Below, piece by piece: positions 1 to 8,076 of a stretch of 64,000 bases of DNA. Source of the stretch: Bacteroidales bacterium (lineage in GTDB: Bacteria; Bacteroidota; Bacteroidia; Bacteroidales; F082); assembly GCA_017477425.1 (NCBI GenBank), contig JAFUVT010000019.1, positions 109,900-173,899 on the forward strand. The letters run 5' to 3'. The notes below the pieces were generated by a model. The model did not search any database and was not told the origin of the DNA. It saw only the letters and a list, made by a program, of their open reading frames with translations. The position numbers and the translations under genes are program-made. How positions within the stretch are numbered: position 1 is the first letter of the stretch; each line of letters opens with the position of its first letter.

Positions 1-31
1 CACATGAATTACGCATATTATCAAAAAATTG

Positions 32-39
32 TATCTTTG
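32..39 (+). promoter_or_regulatory. -7 promoter element of the SPOR gene
   Basis: TATCTTTG matches the Bacteroidota -7 consensus TAnnTTTG exactly and lies 19 nt before the chosen start codon at 59, giving a short leader. No clear -33 TTG is resolved at the window edge. Confidence 0.6.
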
Positions 40-58
40 CAGCCCAAACTATTGTGAA

Positions 59-472
59 ATGAAACGTTTTTTCCTTCTTCTTATATGTATCGCATCGGCG
101 GTCGTATCCTACGCCCAAAGCCACGGGTCGCTCAATGTCCATCAAGACGACCGCATCGAAAGCCTCATCTCGAAGCAACGTTCTCTATACAAAATAGACA
201 GCTCGTTCAGCGGCTACCGCATCCATATCTTTATGGAAATCGGCAACGAGGCCTTGAAACACGCCGAGGAGGTGAAACGCCAATTCGAGCGGGCCTTCCC
301 CGACATCCCGATTTACCTCACCTACGCCGAGCCTTATTTCCGCCTGCGTGCTGGCGACTTCCGTAACCGTGTGGAAGCCGAGAAATGCCTTAGACGCATT
401 AAGCCTCGCTATAAGGAGGCTTTTGTGACCGCCGACAAGATTTACCGTCCAAAAATCAGTTTTAATCGATGA
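59..472 (+). CDS. SPOR-domain secreted protein
   Basis: A 137-aa protein with an N-terminal signal peptide (MKRFFLLLICIASAVVSYAQ) followed by a short linker and one C-terminal SPOR-like domain (about residues 45-130; GYRIHIF at its start and the YFRLRAGDFRNRVEA segment typical of the fold). SPOR domains bind denuded septal peptidoglycan, so a periplasmic, cell-envelope role is expected. The ATG at 59 was chosen over the upstream ATG at 29 because 29 lies within the -7 promoter and the signal peptide begins cleanly at 59. It stands alone, convergent with the dehydrogenase gene that ends at 496. Function beyond peptidoglycan binding cannot be read. Confidence 0.85.
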   Translation: MKRFFLLLICIASAVVSYAQSHGSLNVHQDDRIESLISKQRSLYKIDSSFSGYRIHIFMEIGNEALKHAEEVKRQFERAFPDIPIYLTYAEPYFRLRAGDFRNRVEAEKCLRRIKPRYKEAFVTADKIYRPKISFNR

Positions 473-495
473 AAACAGGATGCGGAATAACGCTC

Positions 496-1416
496 CTATT
501 TCACGAAATCTTCCACATTCTTGACAACGATGCCCAGCCGAAGGACAAATGCCTCTTCGGTGGCGAAACCGATGTGCGGCAACATGATGAGATTGGGAGC
601 GCCAAACAACGGATTCTCAGGCTTCAACGGTGGTTCGGTACCGTAAACATCAGTGGCGGCAGCGGCAATCTTGCCTTGTTTTAAGGCATCGGCCAAGGCC
701 TGCTCGTTGACGACGGGACCCCGCGCTGTATTAATTAATAAGGAAGTCGGCTTCATCAGGGCAAAGTCCTTTTCGGTGATGAAATCGCGGGTGTCGGCAT
801 TCAGGGCGATGTGCAGCGTGACGATGTCCGCCTCCTTCAGCAAGGTTGCTTTGTCGACGAAAGTCACGCCCTCGATTTGCTTCGGGGTGCGGTTCCAGGC
901 CAGCACCTTGCAGCCGAAAGCCTTCGCCAACTGCGCCACGCGCTGACCGATGTTGCCCATGCCAATGATGCCAATGGTCTTGCCGCCTATTTCGCGTCCT
1001 GGCATGATGCCTTTGCGGTTGCATTGACGGGTAATCGCATCGTTTTCAAGTACTTTGCGATAAAGGTCAATCATCAAGGCGATGGCAAGTTCAGCCACGG
1101 CTTCGGTGCTGTAGCCCGCCGCATTCTTCACGACGATGCCGCGACGCTGGCATTCCTCCATATCGATGTGGTCCAAGCCTGTGAAGGCGATGGAAAGCAT
1201 CTTCAGGTTGAGACAAGCATCGAGGAAGTCCTTGCGCAGCGGGATGTTGCTCTCGATGATAACCTCCGCGCCTTCGGCACGACGAATCAGTTCGTCGAGG
1301 TTTTCGTTGCGGTCGGGATAGATGACGACCTCATGACCAGCCTTCTTCAGGCCTTCGCAAGCCGCCTCAATCTGCTGGACCTTCAAGCCCAAGGGTTCAA
1401 GAAAGACGATTTTCAT
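496..1416 (-). CDS. D-2-hydroxyacid dehydrogenase (NAD-dependent)
   Basis: A 306-aa member of the D-isomer 2-hydroxyacid dehydrogenase family. The Rossmann nucleotide-binding loop GIIGMGNIGQRVAQ is in the middle, followed by the conserved NTARG segment (catalytic Arg), the acidic residue in VYGTEP, and the catalytic His in LPHIGFA. Family members interconvert 2-ketoacids and D-2-hydroxyacids (phosphoglycerate, glycerate, lactate); the substrate cannot be fixed from sequence. It is slightly shorter than serA and lacks an ACT domain, so a SerA role is not assumed. Its start overlaps the stop of ridA by 4 nt, so the two are translationally coupled. Confidence 0.9.
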   Translation of the reverse strand: MKIVFLEPLGLKVQQIEAACEGLKKAGHEVVIYPDRNENLDELIRRAEGAEVIIESNIPLRKDFLDACLNLKMLSIAFTGLDHIDMEECQRRGIVVKNAAGYSTEAVAELAIALMIDLYRKVLENDAITRQCNRKGIMPGREIGGKTIGIIGMGNIGQRVAQLAKAFGCKVLAWNRTPKQIEGVTFVDKATLLKEADIVTLHIALNADTRDFITEKDFALMKPTSLLINTARGPVVNEQALADALKQGKIAAAATDVYGTEPPLKPENPLFGAPNLIMLPHIGFATEEAFVLRLGIVVKNVEDFVK

Positions 1417-1787
1417 TTTGCGGCAATCATTTCGATTTCGACCAAAGCCTTCTTCGGCAATTCCTTCACGGCGAAGGCGGCACGAGCAGGATAGTCGCCC
1501 TTAAAATATTTGCCGTACACAGCGTTCATCTCGCCAAAGTAGCTCATATCGGCAAGATAGCAGACGGATTTCACCACATTGTCGAAGGTGCAGCCTGCCT
1601 CATTGAGGATGGCTTCGAGGTTTTTCATGCTTTGCTCGGTCTGAGCGGCAACGCCTTCTGGCATCTCGCCCGTGGCGGGATTGATGGGCAGTTGGCCCGA
1701 AATGAACACCATTCCGTTGGCTTCAATGGCTTGACTGTAGGGTCCAATGGCACCCGGAGCCTGTGTTGTTGCAATAACTTTTTTCAT
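1413..1787 (-). CDS. ridA: RidA family enamine/imine deaminase
   Basis: A 124-aa protein, the normal RidA length. Conserved features are GPYSQA near the N-terminus, FISGQLP, the YPARAAF segment with the substrate-carboxylate Arg, and the C-terminal EIEMIA. RidA hydrolyses reactive enamine/imine intermediates released by PLP enzymes, as a cytosolic trimer. The ORF is open a further 30 codons upstream, but the ATG at 1787 matches family N-termini (MKKVIATTQAPGAIGPYSQA) and the upstream part would overlap promoter elements. It is first in a two-gene operon with the dehydrogenase and is transcribed from the -7 box at 1818-1825. Confidence 0.93.
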   Translation of the reverse strand: MKKVIATTQAPGAIGPYSQAIEANGMVFISGQLPINPATGEMPEGVAAQTEQSMKNLEAILNEAGCTFDNVVKSVCYLADMSYFGEMNAVYGKYFKGDYPARAAFAVKELPKKALVEIEMIAAK

Positions 1788-1817
1788 TGTTGATAAATTT
1801 GATGGTTTTATTGGCTG

Positions 1818-1825
1818 CAAAAATA
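1818..1825 (-). promoter_or_regulatory. -7 element for ridA (divergent promoter pair)
   Basis: The reverse complement reads TATTTTTG, with a TTG (1844-1846 on the other strand) 18 bp upstream. It interleaves with the plus-strand promoter of the FtsB-like gene, so RNA polymerase binding at the two promoters should be mutually exclusive. Confidence 0.55.
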
Positions 1826-1835
1826 AGAAAAATGT

Positions 1836-1843
1836 TACTTTTG
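1836..1843 (+). promoter_or_regulatory. -7 element for the FtsB-like gene
   Basis: TACTTTTG, with a TTG at 1811-1813 about 22 bp upstream. It lies 25 nt before the ATG at 1868 and overlaps the divergent ridA promoter. Confidence 0.55.
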
Positions 1844-1867
1844 CAAGCGGAAAAAACATGATAAGAC

Positions 1868-2167
1868 ATGTCGACATTCAAGAATATTTTGCGCAGACTC
1901 AACAACCGCTATGTGTATGCCACTGTGTTGTTTCTGGTCGTTGTCTTTTTCGTCGACCAGTTCAACGTTTTTGAGCAAATCAAGCTGCGCAAATCGCTGA
2001 AAGACCAACAACAACAGATCGACTATTACCAAAAAGAGGTATCAGAAAGCAAACAATATCTCCTCGACCTCCAGAACGACACAAGCACGATGGAGAAACT
2101 GGCTCGCGAACAATACCTGATGAAGCGCGACAACGAAGTCATCTACTTAATTGAGACCGAGAAATGA
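1868..2167 (+). CDS. FtsB/DivIC-like septum formation initiator protein
   Basis: A 99-aa bitopic membrane protein: a short cytoplasmic N-terminus, one transmembrane helix (about residues 18-32, YATVLFLVVVFFVD), then a coiled coil (about 38-75) and a short conserved tail (EKLAREQYLMKRDNEVIYLI) typical of the FtsB/DivIC family. These proteins bridge FtsL and FtsQ in the divisome. The stop overlaps the start of the next gene by 4 nt (ATGA), giving a two-gene operon. The family assignment rests on topology, length and the REQYLMK..DNE..Y pattern. Confidence 0.85.
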   Translation: MSTFKNILRRLNNRYVYATVLFLVVVFFVDQFNVFEQIKLRKSLKDQQQQIDYYQKEVSESKQYLLDLQNDTSTMEKLAREQYLMKRDNEVIYLIETEK

Positions 2168-4614
2168 AGGCGTTGACCACCAGGCGCATCACATCCTTTA
2201 TTCTGTTCCTTTTTCTGACGCTCACAAAGGGCTTGGCCTTGGCACAGAGCCATTCCTTAAACGGAAAAATCACCGACAGACAAAGCCGCCAACCCTTGGC
2301 ATTCGTCAACGTGGTGGTCAACGACGGGCAACAAGGCGTCATCAGCGACATTGACGGAAAATACGAAATCACTTCCAAAGAACCGATAGCCAAGGTTTTG
2401 TTTTCGGCCATCGGCTATGAGCCCCAAACCGTGAGCCTCCAACCCGACCAAAAGAAATGCGATATCGCCTTGACGCCCAAGACTTTCGAGCTGAGTGAAG
2501 TCACCGTTGAAGCGGGCGAGAACCCCGCTCATCGCATCATCGACAGCCTGTTTGCCCATCGCAAAGCCAACAATCCCAATTCTTTAGACTCCTATCGTTA
2601 TAAGATTTACGACCAGATGGTCTTCACCGTCGACAGCACCGAACTCGGCATCGCTCTCTCTGGTTCGAATGAAGGCGGAGGCCTGCAACGGTTCGACAGC
2701 ATCCTGAAAAAGAGCGACTTGATGGTGATGGAAACCGCATCGGAAGTGGTTTTCAAGTCGCCCGACCGCAAATTGCAAAACGTGCTCGGCACCAAGGTGG
2801 CCGGAATGAAAGAACCCACATTCATCTACCTGGTCAACAGCATGCAAAGCGTCAGTTTTTATGACGAGACCGTCAGCATCACGGGCACCGACTACGTGAA
2901 TCCCATCAGCCGCGACAGCAAGACACACTATTTCTTCACGTTGGAATCGGTCAATCCCATCGGGCAAGGCGACTCGCTTTACGTGATTTCGTTCCACCCG
3001 ATGCGAGGGAGCACCTTCAACGGTCTGCGCGGCACCTTGACAGTCAACAGCGACGGCTGGGCCCTGCAAAGCGTGAAGGCTTCGCCCAACGAGCAAAACG
3101 CCCTGTATGCCGCCACCATCCAGCATTTGTACCAAAAAGTTGACGACCAATGGTTCCCGAAGCAACTCAACACCATCCTCAAGTTCTCGGGCATTGCGCT
3201 TGGCGTGGATGATGCCGCCCTTTCGATGGTCGCCGTCGGAAAGAGCTATCTCACCGACATCGAAATCAACCCCGACCTCGGCAAACTGCGTTTTTCAGAC
3301 ATCGAAATCAAGGTGGACCCCGACGCTGCTTTTCGCGACGACAGCTTTTGGACCCAACATCGCATCGACTCGCTCACCGAGCGTATCAAAGCCACCTACA
3401 TCCTCGTCGACTCCATCACCGAAGGCACCGACATCTTCGACCGCGTGCTCGGCATCACCGACAAACTCATGGGCCAATCCGCCCTGCCCGTCGGCCCCAT
3501 CGACTTGAACATCGGCAATCTTCTCAACATCTCGCGCTACCGGGGCGTCTATTTCGGCCTCGGCGCCACCACCAACGACCGCCTCTCTCGATGGTTCAAC
3601 CTGAATGGGTTCTTCGGCTACTGGACAGGCTTGAAACGCTTGGATTATGGTGGCGGCCTCAACTTCAAGCTCAACCGTCAGCGACAGATGGAACTTGGCC
3701 TGCATTATACCCAAATGTCGGAACCTATTGGCGAATTCAGCGGGTTTCAGGAGAGTTATGCCTTGCTGGCTGAGTCGGATTACAAGTACTCTTTCTACGA
3801 AAACATCCATGCCCGCCGCCAACGTTTCGACCTCAACTTCTCCACCCGAATGGCACGCCACTTCAAGGTTTTCGTCAACCTCAGCTCGAGTCACAAACAT
3901 TACGACACACTCTTCTTCCACGTCCCCTCCGACTCGTTGACCGAAGGCCGATTCACGAATGCCGAAGTCAAGGTGAGGTTTGCCTACAAGGAGAAGTTCA
4001 TCAGTACGCCTCAAGGCCTGCAATCGTTGGGCACCACGGCTCCCATCGTTTGGTTCTCGTATATGCATTCCTTCCCCAACCTGCTGGGCGGGCAATTCGA
4101 ATACGACCGATTCAAGTTCGAGATTTCGAAGAATTTCTACACGCCCTATCTAGGCGTGGCAAGAGTGGTGCTGCAAGCGGGCTATGCCACCGAAACCTGC
4201 CCCGTAATGGAGACTTTCGACATTTTGGGCACTTACGACCGCTTCGGGCTTTTTGCGCCAGGCAGTTTCGGTACGATGCGCCTCGACGAGTTCTTCTGCG
4301 ACCGTTTTGCAGCACTATATTTGAGCCACAACTTCAGCGGGATGCTTTGGAAGACCAACTCACAGTGGTTCAAGCCCGAACTGACTTTGGTGACCAACAT
4401 CGGCTGGGGCGACATGAAACGCGCAGAGGGCCACGAAAAGAACTTCCAGACGATGGAAAAAGGCTATTTTGAGAGCGGTTTCGTCGTGAAAGGCTTGCTC
4501 AACCTGCCTCTGGTGAAAGTCGGATTGGGCGCGTTCTATCGCTACGGGCCGTATAGTTTGCCAACGGTTTGGGATAATTTCGCTTGGAAATGGAGCGCGA
4601 CGTTTAGTTTGTAG
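2164..4614 (+). CDS. DUF5686 outer-membrane protein with carboxypeptidase-like regulatory domain
   Basis: An 816-aa envelope protein. A signal peptide (about 1-28) is followed by a CarboxypepD-reg-like beta-sandwich (about 30-112; GKITDRQSRQPLAFVNVVV and SDIDGKYEI are diagnostic), then a DUF5686-type region that ends in a long beta-rich, probably barrel-forming C-terminus with alternating aromatic strands. Such proteins are common in Bacteroidota outer membranes; no transport substrate is known. There is no TonB plug domain, so it is not a SusC-type transporter. Its start overlaps the FtsB-like stop. Confidence 0.82.
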   Translation: MKALTTRRITSFILFLFLTLTKGLALAQSHSLNGKITDRQSRQPLAFVNVVVNDGQQGVISDIDGKYEITSKEPIAKVLFSAIGYEPQTVSLQPDQKKCDIALTPKTFELSEVTVEAGENPAHRIIDSLFAHRKANNPNSLDSYRYKIYDQMVFTVDSTELGIALSGSNEGGGLQRFDSILKKSDLMVMETASEVVFKSPDRKLQNVLGTKVAGMKEPTFIYLVNSMQSVSFYDETVSITGTDYVNPISRDSKTHYFFTLESVNPIGQGDSLYVISFHPMRGSTFNGLRGTLTVNSDGWALQSVKASPNEQNALYAATIQHLYQKVDDQWFPKQLNTILKFSGIALGVDDAALSMVAVGKSYLTDIEINPDLGKLRFSDIEIKVDPDAAFRDDSFWTQHRIDSLTERIKATYILVDSITEGTDIFDRVLGITDKLMGQSALPVGPIDLNIGNLLNISRYRGVYFGLGATTNDRLSRWFNLNGFFGYWTGLKRLDYGGGLNFKLNRQRQMELGLHYTQMSEPIGEFSGFQESYALLAESDYKYSFYENIHARRQRFDLNFSTRMARHFKVFVNLSSSHKHYDTLFFHVPSDSLTEGRFTNAEVKVRFAYKEKFISTPQGLQSLGTTAPIVWFSYMHSFPNLLGGQFEYDRFKFEISKNFYTPYLGVARVVLQAGYATETCPVMETFDILGTYDRFGLFAPGSFGTMRLDEFFCDRFAALYLSHNFSGMLWKTNSQWFKPELTLVTNIGWGDMKRAEGHEKNFQTMEKGYFESGFVVKGLLNLPLVKVGLGAFYRYGPYSLPTVWDNFAWKWSATFSL

Positions 4615-4644
4615 TTATCAGTTGTTCAGTTATCAGTTGTTCAG
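4615..4644 (+). repeat. 15-bp tandem repeat, two copies
   Basis: TTATCAGTTGTTCAG is repeated perfectly at 4615-4629 and 4630-4644, filling the gap between the DUF5686 stop and the apbE start (4647) where a ribosome-binding site would lie. Confidence 0.9.
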
Positions 4645-4646
4645 TT

Positions 4647-5630
4647 ATGAGAAGCAAGTATTTGATAGGTTTACTGATGGTTTTGTGCTCTTGTACGCAG
4701 CAACCCAAGAAGATAGTTTTGCAGGGCTTGGCGCAAGGCTCTTATTACGCCATCACCTACTATGACGAGAATGGGCGCAACTTCCAGCGCGAAGTCGACT
4801 CGATTTTCCACGCGGTGGACTTGTCGGTCAACCTGTGGGTGGACAGCTCTGTCATTTCGAAAGTCAATCGGAATGAGGAAGTTACGCTCGACCCGATTTT
4901 CATCGACAACTTCAACATCGCACAGGAAGCCGCACGGTTGTCGGACGGCTATTTCGACCCCACCATCTCCCCTATCGTGGCGGCTTGGGGCTTCAGCAGC
5001 AAGACGGGCGACAGCATCACGCCACAACTCATCGACAGCCTGAAACAATTGGTCGACTACCGTAACGTCCGCATCGAAAACGGAAAGGTCATCAAGGAAA
5101 GCCCAGCCATACAATTGGATTTCAATGCCATAGCCCAAGGCTACACTTCTGATTTGCTGGCTCATTTTCTTGAAAGCAAGGGCATCGTGAACTATCTCGT
5201 CGACACGGGCGGCGAAATCATGGCCCGAGGCTGCAAGCCCAACGGCCAGCCTTGGATTGTGGGCATCGAGAAACCTGCCGAAAACTGGGACTCGGAGCAA
5301 GTCGTGCAAACCCGCATCGCCTTGCGCGACAAGGGCTTGGTCACCTCGGGCAGCACCCGAAAATACGTGGAACGCGATGGCAAACGCTATTCACACAGCA
5401 TCGACCCCACGACGGGTTATCCTGTAGAGCATAACGTCCTGAGCGTGACCGTCTTGGCCGAAAATTCCGTTTGGGCCGATGCCTTGGCTTCCATCTGTAT
5501 GGTGATGGGGATGGAAAAGTCATTGCCCATCATCGAGAGCTTGGACGGCGTGGAAGCCTATTACATTTTCGTGAACGAACAAAACCAGCTTGAGACCTTT
5601 GCCACCGAGGGTTTCGTCACTTTCGACTAG
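4647..5630 (+). CDS. apbE: FAD:protein FMN transferase (ApbE), lipoprotein
   Basis: A 327-aa ApbE family protein that covalently attaches FMN to Thr in flavoproteins such as the NqrB/C and RnfG/D subunits, outside the cytoplasmic membrane. The N-terminus is a lipoprotein signal (MRSKYLIGLLMVLCSC; lipobox VLCSC). Family motifs are QLDFNAIAQGY, the glycine-rich VDTGGEIMARG, GLVTSGSTRKY, the HSIDPTTGYP metal/FAD site and the WADALA helix. Length matches the family. It begins directly after a 15-bp tandem duplication and is followed 4 nt later by rluE. Confidence 0.93.
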   Translation: MRSKYLIGLLMVLCSCTQQPKKIVLQGLAQGSYYAITYYDENGRNFQREVDSIFHAVDLSVNLWVDSSVISKVNRNEEVTLDPIFIDNFNIAQEAARLSDGYFDPTISPIVAAWGFSSKTGDSITPQLIDSLKQLVDYRNVRIENGKVIKESPAIQLDFNAIAQGYTSDLLAHFLESKGIVNYLVDTGGEIMARGCKPNGQPWIVGIEKPAENWDSEQVVQTRIALRDKGLVTSGSTRKYVERDGKRYSHSIDPTTGYPVEHNVLSVTVLAENSVWADALASICMVMGMEKSLPIIESLDGVEAYYIFVNEQNQLETFATEGFVTFD

Positions 5631-5634
5631 AACT

Positions 5635-6180
5635 ATGGTTATCCTTTTCAACAAACCGTATGGCGTTTTGAGCCAGTTCACACCCGAAGCTGGGCATCGG
5701 GCGCTTGATGAATTCGGCTTCCCAGCAGGCGTTTATGCCGCTGGACGCTTGGACCACGACAGCGAAGGTGCCCTCTTGCTGACCGATGACGGCCGACTCA
5801 TCAAGAGACTTCTGGACCCGAAATTTGAACATCCCCGCACTTATCTCGCCCAAGTCGATGGACAAATCACCGCCGAGGCGGTACGCCAATTGGAACGAGG
5901 CGTGGTCATCAAAGGCTACCACACCAAGCCCTGCAAGGCCGAGATCGTCACGCCACCCGAAAACCTTTGGGAACGGGTGCCGCCCATCCGCTACCGCGCC
6001 GCCATCCCGACAAGTTGGGTCAAACTCACACTCATCGAAGGCAAAAACCGGCAAGTACGCCACATGACGGCGGCCGTAGGTTTCCCCACGCTTCGCCTTA
6101 TCCGAACACAAATCGGCAACGTTGCCTTAAGCGATTTACAACCCGGCGAATGGCGTTATGTGACAGGAAAGGTGATTTGA
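5635..6180 (+). CDS. rluE: 23S rRNA pseudouridine synthase, RluE type (RsuA family)
   Basis: A 181-aa pseudouridine synthase. The catalytic motif GRLDHDSEGALLLT contains the nucleophilic Asp, and the C-terminal GKNRQVRHMTAAVGFPTLRL block is the RsuA/RluE signature. An N-terminal S4 domain is absent, which fits RluE (23S rRNA pseudouridine 2457 in E. coli). The start at 5635 gives the canonical MVILFNKPYGVLSQF beginning; the longer frame from 5590 would overlap apbE. It is the last chromosomal gene before the inserted element and is followed by a strong hairpin. Confidence 0.9.
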   Translation: MVILFNKPYGVLSQFTPEAGHRALDEFGFPAGVYAAGRLDHDSEGALLLTDDGRLIKRLLDPKFEHPRTYLAQVDGQITAEAVRQLERGVVIKGYHTKPCKAEIVTPPENLWERVPPIRYRAAIPTSWVKLTLIEGKNRQVRHMTAAVGFPTLRLIRTQIGNVALSDLQPGEWRYVTGKVI

Positions 6181-6189
6181 GAAAACACA

Positions 6190-6213
6190 AAAGCCGCTGA
6201 AATCAGCGGCTTT
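6190..6213 (+). terminator. Hairpin terminator after rluE
   Basis: AAAGCCGCTGA and TCAGCGGCTTT form an 11-bp perfect inverted repeat with a minimal loop, flanked by A and T tracts, so it can act in both directions. Before the element inserted, the tRNA-Lys gene would have ended only a few bases away, so this hairpin probably served both genes. Confidence 0.85.
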
Positions 6214-6216
6214 GTC

Positions 6217-6231
6217 GTACTCCCGCAGGGG
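6217..6231. repeat. attL core (15-bp direct repeat)
   Basis: GTACTCCCGCAGGGG, identical to 44398-44412. It is a displaced copy of the last bases of the tRNA-Lys gene, left at the junction with the rluE side of the chromosome. Confidence 0.88.
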
Positions 6232-6352
6232 ATAAAACATAAGTTCCTGAAAATCTGTAAGTTCGTGAAATCATGTGATTATTAGATTATTACAAAATTG
6301 AAAATCTGACATCATAGGCAACGATATGAACAAACATGAAGCGAAAAACAGA

Positions 6353-6378
6353 AAATGTTTCAGCTATGTTTCAGTAAA
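6353..6378 (+). repeat. 26-bp direct repeat, left copy (putative integrase arm site)
   Basis: It is identical over 26 bp to 44314-44339 in the same orientation. Inside, ATGTTTCAG occurs twice, at 6355-6363 and 6366-6374, an 11-bp period close to one helical turn. This fits paired arm-type sites for the integrase N-terminal domain. Confidence 0.8.
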
Positions 6379-6653
6379 AATGCCACCACCTTCCCTTCCA
6401 TCAGTATTACATTCAAGCCGATTCATCTTCTTTTCGTTTGACAATTTCCAAGTAGAATATTTTTGCAAAGTTTTCTACCTGATTCGGGTGCAAAAATACT
6501 GTTTTTATGATTAAAGCAATTGTGATTGTATGCTTTTTCCCCAAAAAACACGCCTTCAACTTCTCACACAAACAACGTTTTGCGACATTTCATCTTGTGT
6601 GATTATTTTCATCAAATGTTCGATAACGCAACCAGCCATTGTGCAATAATATG

Positions 6654-6661
6654 TACCTTTG
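6654..6661 (+). promoter_or_regulatory. -7 element for the integrase gene
   Basis: TACCTTTG, exact match to TAnnTTTG, 17 nt before the chosen ATG at 6679. A second candidate promoter is at 6437-6465. Confidence 0.55.
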
Positions 6662-6678
6662 CAGAAAATATCAGTCAG

Positions 6679-8076
6679 ATGACCTTCACTTTCGAATTGA
6701 ATAGTAAACCCAACACCGCTGGTAAGTATGTCGTTTATCTTCGCATTACGGAGAACAGAAAACATAAACGCATCAAAACCACAGTCGCTTTGGATAAGAA
6801 AACCGATTGGAACCAAAAAAAGAAAGAGGTGAGGTCGTCATGCCCTGATGCCGCGCTGTTGAATGAACGCCTGAAGCGCGAACTGGATTCCGTACTGAAC
6901 AAGTATCAGGACTGCAAGGACGAAGGCACAGCAACGACAGACAGAGTAATTGAGAAGATCGAGAGTATTGAGCATCCAGTCTCTTTTCTCGAATACGCTA
7001 AACGACGCACCCAAGAAGTCCATGATGCAGGTGGTATTAGGAATTGGAAGAAATATGTGGGATTTTGCAACAAACTCGAAGTGTTCCTAACCGATAATAA
7101 AGGTAATGTGAGAGACCTGTCATTTTCGGAACTGACCACGCCTTTTGTTGCACAATTTGAGGCTTACCTACACACCTTGCATAATGAGCGCCAACCTGAG
7201 AAGATGCTTCATCCGAACAGCATCCAAGTCATTATGAAAGCTTTCAGAGCCATCGTCAATCGAGCCATTGAGGTCGATAAAATAATCCCGATGGATAAGA
7301 ACCCTTTCCTCACATATAAATTAAAAGGTGTGGAAACCACGAAAGACAAACTTGACCAAAGTGAGATTGAGAGCATCAAAGCACTTGACTTGCCAGAGGG
7401 AAGTTTGATATGGCATTGTCGGAACTATTTCCTTTTCAGTTATTATTGCGCAGGAATCCGTGTCGGCGACCTTATTCAGTTGCGATGGGGAAACATCACC
7501 AAGGATGGAAGAATTGAGTATAAGATGACCAAGAATCACAAGGAAAGAGACTTCGCCTTGGTTGAACCAGCAAAGAAAATACTCTCCTATTACCACAAGA
7601 AAAGCGTCAAGGCTACCGACTATATTTTTCCTGTTTTAGATTCTACGGAAACTTGGTGTCGAGCAATCACGTTAGAAGAAAAGGATGTTCTTCCTGCCGA
7701 AGAAAAAGAAAAAATGTATGCCCGCATCGGAGCGAAAACAGCCCTTATCAACAAGGAATTGAAGAAGATTGCTAACATGGCTGGGATTGAGAAAAAACTC
7801 TCGTTCCATGTGAGCCGCCACTCCTTCGCTAAAGCTGCCAAAAAGAAAGGCGTTGACAACTTAAAGGTGCAAGAGTTATTCGCGCATAGTAGCCTTAAAG
7901 TTACCGAGGGATATATGGGGCATTTTGAATCTGCCGAGAATGACGCAGCTTTGGCATCGGTATTTGAAGATGGAGCCAAAAAGGTTGATCTTGATGTGCT
8001 GGCGACACAGCTCAACTCCCTCACAAAAAGACAATTTAATCAATTGATGAAGAAAGTAAAACACTATAAGCCATGA
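6679..8076 (+). CDS. int: Tyrosine recombinase / integrase
   Basis: A 465-aa Bacteroidota-type integrase. An N-terminal arm-binding domain begins MTFTFELNSKP and runs YVVYLRITENRKHKRIKT. A SAM-like core-binding domain follows (about 110-225), then the catalytic domain with Arg in CAGIRVGDL (about 259), HVSRHSF (His about 377, Arg about 380), HSSLK (about 402) and the nucleophilic Tyr in GYMGHF (about 412). All catalytic residues are present, so the enzyme is probably active. The ATG at 6679 was chosen because it starts the conserved arm domain and sits just after the -7 box; the upstream ATG at 6526 would put untypical sequence in front. It overlaps the next gene by 4 nt. Confidence 0.95.
   Translation: MTFTFELNSKPNTAGKYVVYLRITENRKHKRIKTTVALDKKTDWNQKKKEVRSSCPDAALLNERLKRELDSVLNKYQDCKDEGTATTDRVIEKIESIEHPVSFLEYAKRRTQEVHDAGGIRNWKKYVGFCNKLEVFLTDNKGNVRDLSFSELTTPFVAQFEAYLHTLHNERQPEKMLHPNSIQVIMKAFRAIVNRAIEVDKIIPMDKNPFLTYKLKGVETTKDKLDQSEIESIKALDLPEGSLIWHCRNYFLFSYYCAGIRVGDLIQLRWGNITKDGRIEYKMTKNHKERDFALVEPAKKILSYYHKKSVKATDYIFPVLDSTETWCRAITLEEKDVLPAEEKEKMYARIGAKTALINKELKKIANMAGIEKKLSFHVSRHSFAKAAKKKGVDNLKVQELFAHSSLKVTEGYMGHFESAENDAALASVFEDGAKKVDLDVLATQLNSLTKRQFNQLMKKVKHYKP

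Larger units (their letters stand above)
6232..6678. other. Left-end non-coding region of the element
   Basis: No convincing gene. It holds the 26-bp arm repeat at 6353-6378. A plus-strand promoter is likely, with TTTG at 6437-6440 and TATTTTTG at 6458-6465. A minus-strand TATTTTTG (6491-6498, read on the opposite strand) points toward attL. The integrase-proximal -7 box is at 6654-6661. Small ORFs in it do not look like proteins. Confidence 0.6.

Noticed and set aside
469..684. 71-aa plus-strand ORF
   Set aside because: It is antisense to the D-2-hydroxyacid dehydrogenase, which has clear catalytic motifs.
2584..3165. 193-aa minus-strand ORF
   Set aside because: It is antisense to the DUF5686 gene; no domain, start context or promoter supports it.
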